In this document: piece by piece, positions 15,458 through 22,057 of the stretch | Layout of the letters: every line of letters begins with the position of its first letter | Numbering within the stretch: position 1 is the stretch's first letter | Assembly (NCBI GenBank): GCA_937911865.1 | Contig: CALDSK010000316.1 | Location: 1 to 37,068, forward strand | Source of the DNA: an uncultured Synechococcus sp. | GTDB taxonomy: Bacteria; Cyanobacteriota; Cyanobacteriia; Phormidesmidales; Phormidesmidaceae | Length of the DNA stretch: 37,068 nt | Reading direction: 5' to 3' | Made by a program: the position numbers and the translations under genes | Notes under the pieces: generated by a model | What the model was told of the DNA's origin: nothing | Database searches by the model: none | Seen by the model: the letters and a program-made list of their open reading frames with translations, nothing else

Positions 15458-16216
15458 ATGGGGCGAGTGTACGGAAGGCTAACTGGTGCGATGAGGACCG
15501 ATGATAAACCCATTGCTGAGCCTGTTGCTAAAGCCGTTGGCAAAAAAACTGCCAAAACTACTGCCGGTTACTGCCTGTTGGGCTTTGTAACGGCAGTGTC
15601 TTTGTCACTAGCTGGGCAGCAGGCGATCGCACAAACTGTTCCTTCAATCACCTATCCGGTGCTTTCTGCTGGCAGTACTGGCGACACCGTAAGTCGTCTG
15701 CAGGCCACCCTAAAACTACTCGGATTTTATCAGGGCACCGTTGACGGCACATACAACGCTTCAACGCAGACTGCGGTCACCCAGTTTCAGACGGCAGCAG
15801 GCCTATCGGCAGACGGTATTACAGGACCTTCCACCTGGCAAAAGCTGCTGCCATCTCCCAGTGACATTTCGAATACTGCAATCGTTGAGCCGGTTGCGAC
15901 TACGCCGCAACCCGCAGAAGGGCCAGCCGCCGAACAGCCAGCCGAGCAGCCCGCAGAACCAGCGGCTACGCAGCCCGCAGAAGAGCCAGCCGCACCCACT
16001 GGGCCGCCTATTTTGCGCCCCGATGTAGAGGGAGGCGCTGTTGCTCAATTGCAAAGAGAGCTTCAGCAGCTAGGCTACTACGATGGCGATATTGATGGCA
16101 TCTATGGAGAGCAGACCCAGGCCGCCGTTATATCGTTTCAAACCGACCAGCAGCTAGAAGCTGATGCAATCGTTGGGCCCTCTACCTGGGATGCCTTGAC
16201 CAGAGCGTTGAATTAA
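15458..16216 (+). CDS. Secreted protein with two peptidoglycan-binding domains
   Basis: A 252-residue protein. Residues 1-34 are polar and basic; a hydrophobic segment at about 37-55 ends in QQAIAQT, a plausible signal peptide or membrane anchor. Two PG_binding_1 domains follow, at about 70-131 (VSRLQATLKLLGFYQGTVDG) and 188-250 (VAQLQRELQQLGYYDGDIDG), each ending in GPSTWxxL. They are joined by a Pro/Ala/Glu/Gln-rich linker (about 140-185) made of repeated AEQPAEQPAE-like units, suited to span the wall. It likely binds peptidoglycan outside the inner membrane; no catalytic domain is present. The ATG is supported by AGGAG 9-10 nt upstream. Confidence 0.88.
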   Translation: MGRVYGRLTGAMRTDDKPIAEPVAKAVGKKTAKTTAGYCLLGFVTAVSLSLAGQQAIAQTVPSITYPVLSAGSTGDTVSRLQATLKLLGFYQGTVDGTYNASTQTAVTQFQTAAGLSADGITGPSTWQKLLPSPSDISNTAIVEPVATTPQPAEGPAAEQPAEQPAEPAATQPAEEPAAPTGPPILRPDVEGGAVAQLQRELQQLGYYDGDIDGIYGEQTQAAVISFQTDQQLEADAIVGPSTWDALTRALN

Positions 16217-16245
16217 GGTGCCAGCTCAGTAATAGTTCAGCTGCC

Positions 16246-16287
16246 AGCTCGGCAGTGCAGGTTCAATATCACCTGCACTGCCGAGCT
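16246..16287. terminator. 17-bp perfect hairpin between convergent genes
   Basis: AGCTCGGCAGTGCAGGT (16246-16262) pairs fully with its complement at 16271-16287 over an 8-nt loop. It sits between the stop of the PG-binding gene (plus) and the stop of the small membrane protein gene (minus), so it probably ends transcription from both sides, although T-runs are absent. Confidence 0.75.
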
Positions 16288-16307
16288 TAGGTGCTAGATT
16301 ACTAGCG

Positions 16308-16571
16308 CTAGTCTATTGACTCTATCCATGCAGGAAAATCACTACCCATCAGCGCGGAGTCGTAGTAGCCGTCAAACGTAGTGCCCGCGTGGTTAATAAA
16401 CGTGATGTAGTCACTCATCAAAAAGTAAATGCCTACAATCGCAGCTGCCGAAGACGCCACTAAAAAGCCGGCTAGCATCAGCGAAAACTCCTGATTTTCT
16501 ATAGCTCGATCCATTAGGCGCAATGCCCAAAAAACCAGCCCTGTTACAATTGTTAAGATCAGTAGTATCAT
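16308..16571 (-). CDS. Small two-helix membrane protein
   Basis: An 87-residue protein with two hydrophobic segments, at about 1-18 (MILLILTIVTGLVFWALR) and 31-52 (LMLAGFLVASSAAAIVGIYF), joined by a short polar loop and followed by a polar tail ending in DFPAWIESID. The composition is that of a real membrane protein and the start and stop fit the surrounding signals, but I do not recognise the family. It converges on the PG-binding gene across a strong hairpin. Possible roles remain open. Confidence 0.55.
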   Translation of the reverse strand: MILLILTIVTGLVFWALRLMDRAIENQEFSLMLAGFLVASSAAAIVGIYFLMSDYITFINHAGTTFDGYYDSALMGSDFPAWIESID

Positions 16572-16729
16572 TCTTAAGGTTTGAGGCCTGGCAATAGAAG
16601 CTGCAAGCCCAATGAATAAGATGAGAGCGGCTATCGGGAAAGCTTTACATAGCTTAACACATGCAAACCCGTTAGGTTATACGACTGCATACTTTGCACT
16701 TTTTGACCGTACAAAGCGAGCGTCGCACC

Positions 16730-16873
16730 GTGACGAGCGGCAAGATTGTGAAAGCACTCAATAAAAAAATAGTAGAGAAGCAACACCGCAAAGTCTTTTC
16801 AGTCGCGGGAAAGGCAGCTCAGCTAGCGACTGTTAAGCCACTTCTTAACATTAGAGGATTTTCTCAGAAATAG
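16730..16873 (+). CDS. Possible 47-aa basic protein (weak)
   Basis: A GTG-initiated frame encodes 47 residues beginning MTSGKIVKALNKKIVEKQ and ending LLNIRGFSQK before a TAG. It is Lys-rich with an amphipathic look, and longer than expected for random sequence of no meaning only by a little. No ribosome binding site or family is recognised. It is listed as a possibility only. Confidence 0.2.
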   Translation: MTSGKIVKALNKKIVEKQHRKVFSVAGKAAQLATVKPLLNIRGFSQK

Positions 16874-16883
16874 TTCGATTCAT

Positions 16884-16918
16884 AAGCTTTTGTTTATAAC
16901 ATTTGGAAACAAAAGCTT
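16884..16918 (-). terminator. 12-bp perfect hairpin after hisF
   Basis: AAGCTTTTGTTT (16884-16895) pairs with AAACAAAAGCTT (16907-16918) across 11 nt, 17 bp beyond the hisF stop. Position favours a hisF terminator; the tail is not strongly T-rich. Confidence 0.6.
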
Positions 16919-16935
16919 GACGAAAAGTCAATTTT

Positions 16936-17712
16936 CTAGGTCTGTCGAATAATTAGGTTCTGTTTTGCCAAGTACGCCTTAATTTCGCCCACGCTGAGCT
17001 GTCCGTAGTGTAAAAGCGACGCCAAAAGGGCGGCTTCCGCTTTGCCGGTAGTGAGGGCCTGATGAATATGCTCGCAGGTACCTGCTCCACCAGAGGCAAT
17101 GACTGGGACATCTACCTGGCTAGCGATCGCCTCTGTCAAGGTGAGATCGTATCCGGCCTGGGTGCCGTCTGCATCCATGCTGGTAATCAGCAGCTCACCA
17201 GCGCCTCTTTTTACGACATCGCGGGCCCAGGCAACGGCATCTAGCCCAGTGTTTTCTCGGCCCCCTCGTACAAACACATCCCAGCCAGGCCCTGACGCAC
17301 TCTCCTCGGTTCGGCGGCGAGCATCAATGGCTACCACGATGCACTGGTTGCCGAAGCGATCGCTAGCTCTGTCGATCAGTTCCGGGTCGCGTACGGCCCC
17401 AGAATTAATGCTGACCTTATCGGCCCCGGCGCGCAGCAGCTTTTTGATGGTGTCTAGTGAGCTAATGCCACCGCCAACTGTGAGTGGAATAAAGACCTGC
17501 TCAGCCGTGCGGTAAACCACGTCGTAAATCACATCGCGGTCTTCGTGGGTTGCGGTGATATCTAAAAAGACGAGTTCATCAGCGCCAGCTTCGTTATAAA
17601 TTTTGGCGAGTTCTACAGGGTCACCGGCATCTTTTATGTCAACAAAGTTGACGCCCTTGACCACGCGGCCAGCTTTGACATCAAGACAGGGCAAAATTCG
17701 TTTGGCAAGCAT
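16936..17712 (-). CDS. hisF: Imidazole glycerol phosphate synthase subunit HisF
   Basis: The 258-residue cyclase subunit of IGP synthase. With HisH, it converts PRFAR and ammonia into imidazole glycerol phosphate and AICAR in histidine synthesis. It begins MLAKRILPCLDVKAGRVVKG; the catalytic aspartates fall at residues 11 and 130, as in well-studied HisF proteins. The barrel phosphate-binding strands GGGISSLDTIKKLL, INSGAV and VIASGGAGTCEHI are intact. The ATG at 17710-17712 is fixed by the conserved N-terminus. No other his gene is nearby, which is normal for cyanobacteria, where his genes are scattered. Confidence 0.98.
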   Translation of the reverse strand: MLAKRILPCLDVKAGRVVKGVNFVDIKDAGDPVELAKIYNEAGADELVFLDITATHEDRDVIYDVVYRTAEQVFIPLTVGGGISSLDTIKKLLRAGADKVSINSGAVRDPELIDRASDRFGNQCIVVAIDARRRTEESASGPGWDVFVRGGRENTGLDAVAWARDVVKRGAGELLITSMDADGTQAGYDLTLTEAIASQVDVPVIASGGAGTCEHIHQALTTGKAEAALLASLLHYGQLSVGEIKAYLAKQNLIIRQT

Positions 17713-17732
17713 GGATTGGGGTCTCTTGGATA

Positions 17733-17760
17733 GTCTTTAAGAAATTGTCTTTAAGAATAG
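17733..17760. repeat. 14-bp imperfect tandem duplication
   Basis: GTCTTTAAGAAATT (17733-17746) and GTCTTTAAGAATAG (17747-17760) share their first 11 bases. They lie 20 bp upstream of the hisF start codon, so in its promoter or leader. Confidence 0.6.
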
Positions 17761-17875
17761 AATGCTTCGGCAAACTCTTTAGAAAACCCTACAGCAAACA
17801 CTCTGAGGGGGTCCAAGTCGCTGATAGACTGGTTACTGGTCTGACGCAGTTACGTAAGGATACAGTTTATTAGAC

Positions 17876-18079
17876 ATGGATTTAGAAATCGGACAACGGG
17901 TTCAGGTTCGCCGAATGCGCGATCGCGTCGCCAAGAGCTTGGCAGAACGACTGGGCGAAATTGCCGTCATCAAAGATTTTAAGGTGCTCGACGGGCAAAA
18001 CATTGGTGCGCTTGTTAGCTTTGAGGCTGATGACTTTACGACCTGGTTTTTTGAAGACGAACTACGTCCGGTCGATTAA
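17876..18079 (+). CDS. DUF2862 small protein
   Basis: A 67-residue protein whose sequence (IGQRVQVRRMRDRVAKSL, IAVIKDFKVLDG, TTWFFEDEL) matches the cyanobacterial DUF2862 family, small SH3-like beta-barrel candidates with no known function. AAGGA lies about 15 nt upstream of the ATG. Its TAA is directly followed by the ATG of the Get3d-like gene with no spacing, so the two are translationally coupled, hinting at a shared role. Confidence 0.85.
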   Translation: MDLEIGQRVQVRRMRDRVAKSLAERLGEIAVIKDFKVLDGQNIGALVSFEADDFTTWFFEDELRPVD

Positions 18080-19216
18080 ATGACGCTGATTCTCACATTT
18101 TTAGGAAAGGGCGGTACGGGGCGTACGACAGCTGCGATCGCGGCCGCTCAAAAGTTAACCAACGAAGGCAAGCGGGTTCTGCTAGTTTCTCAGGAAGCAG
18201 GGCCTGCCCTCTCTATTTTGGTTGGCGCTACTGTTGCGGCGAGCCCGACTGCCATCCCAGCGAACACCGGGCTGGCGGGTGGTTTTCAAGCGGTGCAGCC
18301 GCAAACTACTAGCCTGCTAGAAGAAAACTGGGAACGGCTGAAAAAGTTTGAGGCGCAGTACTTGCGCGATCCATTCTTTAAGGCAGTTTTTGGTCAAGAG
18401 CTGAGCGTCATTCCAGGGATGGATGATTTTTTGGCGCTCAATGCAATTAGAGAATACACCGAGAGCAATCAGTACGATGTGATAGTGCACGACGGGCCGG
18501 GCAACCAGTCTAGCCTGCGCCTGTGGGGCGCAATCGGCGGCGTAGACTGGTACTTTCGCCGGTTTAAGCAGGTGTTTCAAACCTCTCAGTTTTATCGTTC
18601 TATTTCGCCGTTTATTGCACCGATCACCGGTGCAATTTTTAGTAGCGGCCTGTCCGGCGATATTTGGAGTCAGCCAGAAACGCAGAGCGTGGAAGGGATG
18701 GTGGCTAAGGGAAAAGCCCTGGTACGCGATCCCATGCAGCTACGCGCCTATGTTGTAACCGGTGATGATGAAGTTGCGATCGCAACCGGAAAGTACCTTT
18801 GGAGCGCCGCTCAGCAAATAGGGCTAACGGTCGCAGGTACGTTTGTAAATGCTACGGCTTCTGGGCAACCGGCAGAGGCCGCTTCAGCAGCTGCAGCCTT
18901 TGACCCCATCCCTGTGACCGCGCTCCCTTTTTGCGAATCCGGTAATCGCTGGCAGCCGCTGGTCGAGGCGCTGCCCGCACTCACTGAGCCCGTGAGCGTA
19001 CCTAGCGCGATGAGCGTTGACGTCGTAGCCAGTCAGGTCAAACTGTTTCTCCCCGGCTTTGATAAATCTCAGGTGAAACTGACTCAGTACGGACCAGAGG
19101 TAACCGTCGAAGCAGGCGACCAGCGGCATAACGTCTCATTGCCCGCTGCGCTCAACGGTCGTAAAGTAACAGGTGCCAAATTTCAGTCAGGCTACCTGAT
19201 TATTTCGTTCGGCTAG
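18080..19216 (+). CDS. Get3d-like ArsA/Get3-fold ATPase
   Basis: A 378-residue P-loop ATPase. The N-terminus has the deviant Walker A GKGGTGRTT of the ArsA/Get3/MinD class, with a signature Lys before the second Gly. DVIVHDGPGNQSS is the switch/Walker B region. The last ~65 residues (LFLPGFDKSQVKLTQYGPEV) form the small alpha-crystallin/HSP20-like domain that marks Get3d proteins of cyanobacteria and chloroplasts. The Cys-x-x-Cys zinc site and the arsenite cysteines of ArsA are absent. Get3d proteins are thought to bind a hydrophobic client or lipid-like ligand, but the role is unsettled. It is co-translated with DUF2862; a hairpin follows at 19296-19330. Confidence 0.85.
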   Translation: MTLILTFLGKGGTGRTTAAIAAAQKLTNEGKRVLLVSQEAGPALSILVGATVAASPTAIPANTGLAGGFQAVQPQTTSLLEENWERLKKFEAQYLRDPFFKAVFGQELSVIPGMDDFLALNAIREYTESNQYDVIVHDGPGNQSSLRLWGAIGGVDWYFRRFKQVFQTSQFYRSISPFIAPITGAIFSSGLSGDIWSQPETQSVEGMVAKGKALVRDPMQLRAYVVTGDDEVAIATGKYLWSAAQQIGLTVAGTFVNATASGQPAEAASAAAAFDPIPVTALPFCESGNRWQPLVEALPALTEPVSVPSAMSVDVVASQVKLFLPGFDKSQVKLTQYGPEVTVEAGDQRHNVSLPAALNGRKVTGAKFQSGYLIISFG

Positions 19217-19225
19217 CCAGCTAAC

Positions 19226-19277
19226 AAGAGGTAAAGCCAAGAGATAGAGCTAAGAGATACAGCCAAGAGGTAAACCT
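19226..19277. repeat. 13-bp tandem repeat, 4 units
   Basis: AAGAGGTAAAGCC and three variants occupy 19226, 19239, 19252 and 19265, starting 10 bp after the Get3d-like stop codon. Confidence 0.88.
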
Positions 19278-19295
19278 AGACAAATAAACCAATAG

Positions 19296-19330
19296 GTATC
19301 AATTTGTTTCGTAGCGGAACAAATTGATAC
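19296..19330 (+). terminator. 13-bp perfect hairpin after the Get3d-like gene
   Basis: GTATCAATTTGTT (19296-19308) pairs with AACAAATTGATAC (19318-19330) over 9 nt. Position suggests termination of the DUF2862-Get3d transcript, although no T-run follows. Confidence 0.55.
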
Positions 19331-19483
19331 TGCTCAAAGTCGATGGCTGCATAGAGGTTGCTGCAACAAATGTTGATTGGCGGCGGTATATCGATGCACT
19401 CCTATCATCGATGCACTTCTGTGATGCAAGCTATTTTCTGGGAGTCAATGTAGGCTGTATTGCTGATGTAAGAAGGCACCCGA

Positions 19484-19525
19484 GCCGAGCGTAATTGGCC
19501 GAGTGTAATTGGCCGAGTTTAATTG
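19484..19525. repeat. 14-bp tandem repeat, 3 units
   Basis: GCCGAGTGTAATTG with single-base variants at 19484, 19498 and 19512, about 65 bp before the sulfotransferase start. Confidence 0.9.
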
Positions 19526-19590
19526 ACACTGCCCAACCGCCCAAATAGCTTAGTTGAACGGCTCTAGCACATTCTTTTGGACGCATCATT

Positions 19591-20451
19591 TTGAATACTC
19601 TTAACAAAGTCAAGCAGACTAAGGCTCGGCGTATCAAGTGGGCTGCGACCAACGTAAAAGAGCGGGTGGCCTGGATGCTTAAGCGGCGCTCGTCTGTTCC
19701 TATCAACCCCGCGCCTTTGATTGTACTGGGCCACCAAAAATCAGGGACTTCAGCGATTGCATCGCTGCTAGCCAAGGCCACCCGAAAGACAGCCACCGTA
19801 GACTTTTTCTACAAAAGAAACAGCAGCATGCCGCTGTTTCGCTCACAGCTGTACAGCGGCAGACTACCCTTCGATGCGTTTATTGCGAGAAATAGTCGAG
19901 ATCTGTCGGCCGATATCATCAAGGAACCCGAGCTGACGTTTTACTACGACAAGCTAGAGGAAACGTTTCCTCAGGCAACCTATGTATTCGTGATTAGAGA
20001 GCCCAAGGCAACGATTAAAAGCGTCCTCGATCGGCTCAAGTTGCCCGGCCATCTCCCTACGTTAGACGAGCGCCACTATCAGCAGGTTGATCCTTTAACA
20101 GGCTGGCTGCCTGCACTACAAGGAAGAGCGCCCGATGGCCCCGGAGAGAACTATATTGAAAGGCTAGCTCACCGTTGGAACATAGCCGCACAGACCTACC
20201 TCAACGCCTCTCACAACATGGTGCTTGTGAAGTACGAAGACTTCAAGCGCAAAAAAGAGAACACAATATACGATCTGGCAGAAAAGGTCGGCTTAGAAAT
20301 ACAATCGAGCATTTCACAAGACGTAGACGTTCCTTTTCAGCCGCGCGGTAACCATGGCGTGACCGTTGCTGAGTTCTTTAGTGAAGAAAACAAAAGGAAA
20401 ATAAACGATATCTGTCGAGAACAAGCCCTAGCATTTAGCTACGACATCTAG
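19591..20451 (+). CDS. Sulfotransferase family protein
   Basis: A protein of up to 286 residues with the PAPS-dependent sulfotransferase pattern. PLIVLGHQKSGTSAIASLLA near residue 50 is the 5'-phosphosulfate loop; YVFVIREPKATIKSVLDRL near 135 is the 3'-phosphate region with the conserved Arg and Ser; VLVKYEDF near 210 is also typical. It likely transfers sulfate to a sugar, lipid or exported polymer; the acceptor is unknown. The TTG at 19591 is the first usable start after a stop; an ATG at 19675 would still retain the whole domain. It is preceded by a tandem repeat region and followed by chlG. Confidence 0.85.
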   Translation: MNTLNKVKQTKARRIKWAATNVKERVAWMLKRRSSVPINPAPLIVLGHQKSGTSAIASLLAKATRKTATVDFFYKRNSSMPLFRSQLYSGRLPFDAFIARNSRDLSADIIKEPELTFYYDKLEETFPQATYVFVIREPKATIKSVLDRLKLPGHLPTLDERHYQQVDPLTGWLPALQGRAPDGPGENYIERLAHRWNIAAQTYLNASHNMVLVKYEDFKRKKENTIYDLAEKVGLEIQSSISQDVDVPFQPRGNHGVTVAEFFSEENKRKINDICREQALAFSYDI

Positions 20452-20764
20452 CAGCTGAAAAAAACAGCAGAATTCTGGAGAAACTGGATAGAGCAATCAG
20501 CGCAGAAAATAAATAGGACCTCAAATACAGCCTCAAACTCTAGTCGCAGACGATTTGTCTGAAGCTGTTAGACGGACGATTTGCCTGAAGAAATATCTGA
20601 AGAAACGCGTAAAACTGCGCGATACTATAGCAATCTATCCCTAGCTTGTGCCATTGTCCTAAAAAGCTAAGGGCACAGCAAACGCTAAGGGCACAGCAAG
20701 CTGGCATTTGGCAGTTTGCTTATTTCAAAAGCTTTTCAAAGACCTAAGAGGAATTTCTTCAGCA
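20452..20764. other. 313-bp intergenic region before chlG
   Basis: No gene seen. Near-copies of GACGATTTGTCTGAAG occur at about 20547 and 20575. An 18-bp duplication, GCTAAGGGCACAGCAAAC at 20666-20683 and again with one change at 20684-20701, lies 60-100 bp upstream of the chlG ATG, close to where its promoter is expected. Confidence 0.65.
20666..20701. repeat. 18-bp tandem duplication upstream of chlG
   Basis: Two units of 18 bp differ at one position (17 of 18 identical). Confidence 0.9.
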
Positions 20765-21814
20765 ATGTCTGAAAATACGCAACCATCCCCTGCTGCTGAG
20801 ACCAGCACGATTGAATCGGCCTCAATTAGTAAAAACGGTGGCGAGAACGTCAGTGAAAACGGTAGCAGCAAAGCCCGTCAGCTGCTTGGTATGAAAGGGG
20901 CGCAGTCTGGAGAAACCTCTATCTGGAAAATTCGCCTTCAGCTGATGAAAGCCATCACCTGGATTCCTCTAATTTGGGGTGTGGTTTGCGGTGCAGCGTC
21001 CTCAGGCAAATTTACCTGGAGCGTTGAAAATGTGCTGATTTCGGCTGCCTGTATGCTCATGTCTGGGCCACTGCTGACAGGCTACACCCAAACCATCAAC
21101 GATTATTACGATCGAGATCTAGATGCTATTAACGAGCCTAATCGTCCTATCCCTTCTGGGGCGATATCACTAGCTCAGGTGCAAGTGCAGATCTGGGTGC
21201 TGCTCCTCAGCGGGCTGGCAGTGGCCTACGGGCTAGATGTGTGGGCTGGTCATGAGTTCCCAACATTGTTTGCCCTGGCCGTCGGTGGCTCATTTATTTC
21301 CTATATTTATTCTGCGCCGCCACTCAAGCTCAAGCAAAATGGCTGGCTGGGTAACTATGCCTTAGGGGCTAGCTACATTGCGTTGCCCTGGTGGGCCGGA
21401 CATGCGCTATTTGGCGAACTGAATCCCACTATTATTGTGCTGACGCTGATTTATAGTATGGCCGGGTTAGGCATTGCCGTTGTCAATGACTTTAAAGCAG
21501 TAGAGGGAGACCGTCAGCTTGGACTGAAGTCTTTGCCGGTAATGTTTGGTGTCCAGACAGCCGCGTGGATTTGCGTGCTGATGATTGATATCTTTCAAGG
21601 TGGCATGGCGGCCTACCTCATTGCGATTCACAAAAATCTCTATGCGGTACTGCTGATTTTGCTGATTATTCCTCAAATCACTTTCCAAGACATGTATTTT
21701 TTGCGTAATCCACTGGAAAACGATGTGAAGTACCAGGCTAGTGCACAGCCCTTTTTGGTGCTAGGAATGCTGGTAATGGCGATCGCATTAGGCCACAGCT
21801 CACTGGTCAGTTAA
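20765..21814 (+). CDS. chlG: Chlorophyll synthase ChlG
   Basis: A 349-residue UbiA-superfamily membrane prenyltransferase that attaches a geranylgeranyl or phytyl tail to chlorophyllide, the last part of chlorophyll a synthesis, in the thylakoid or plasma membrane. The first Asp-rich motif NDYYDRDLDAINEPNRPIPS and the second NDFKAVEGDRQLGLKSLP are intact and diagnostic. About eight hydrophobic segments follow a ~60-residue polar N-terminus. The ATG at 20765 is preferred because AGAGGA lies about 12 nt upstream and it gives the usual family length; the frame is open back to 20708. It is monocistronic, preceded by an 18-bp duplication. Confidence 0.97.
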   Translation: MSENTQPSPAAETSTIESASISKNGGENVSENGSSKARQLLGMKGAQSGETSIWKIRLQLMKAITWIPLIWGVVCGAASSGKFTWSVENVLISAACMLMSGPLLTGYTQTINDYYDRDLDAINEPNRPIPSGAISLAQVQVQIWVLLLSGLAVAYGLDVWAGHEFPTLFALAVGGSFISYIYSAPPLKLKQNGWLGNYALGASYIALPWWAGHALFGELNPTIIVLTLIYSMAGLGIAVVNDFKAVEGDRQLGLKSLPVMFGVQTAAWICVLMIDIFQGGMAAYLIAIHKNLYAVLLILLIIPQITFQDMYFLRNPLENDVKYQASAQPFLVLGMLVMAIALGHSSLVS

Positions 21815-22057
21815 GACTGGCTAGTGGGCTAAGCGTATGCATCAGGTAAGCGCAAGCGTTGCTGATAGTACAACAGACGGGCACAACAAGATGGGTGTAA
21901 TCACGCCCTAGTCGCCAATGCCATAAAGTATCGATAAACTGGCGGTAAATTGTCAAAAGCCATTCTCTTTAACTGACCTATTGTTAGCTCGGCAAATTTA
22001 CCGGGCGTGGTAGCATTTATCTACTAAATTTGGGCATCGAGAACAGCATATTCGTTA

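Larger units (their letters stand above)
16572..16935. other. 364-bp intergenic region with possible micro-ORF
   Basis: This gap lies upstream of the small membrane protein and downstream of hisF (both minus strand). It contains the inverted repeat at 16884-16918 and a plus-strand ORF at 16730-16873, described separately. No other feature was seen. Confidence 0.5.
19217..19590. other. 374-bp intergenic region rich in short repeats
   Basis: No protein gene is supported here. It contains a 13-bp array (19226-19277), a 13-bp perfect hairpin (19296-19330), a loose repeat of ATCGATGCACT (about 19390-19417) and a 14-bp array (19484-19525). A promoter for the sulfotransferase gene should lie near its 3' end. 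Confidence 0.65.
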
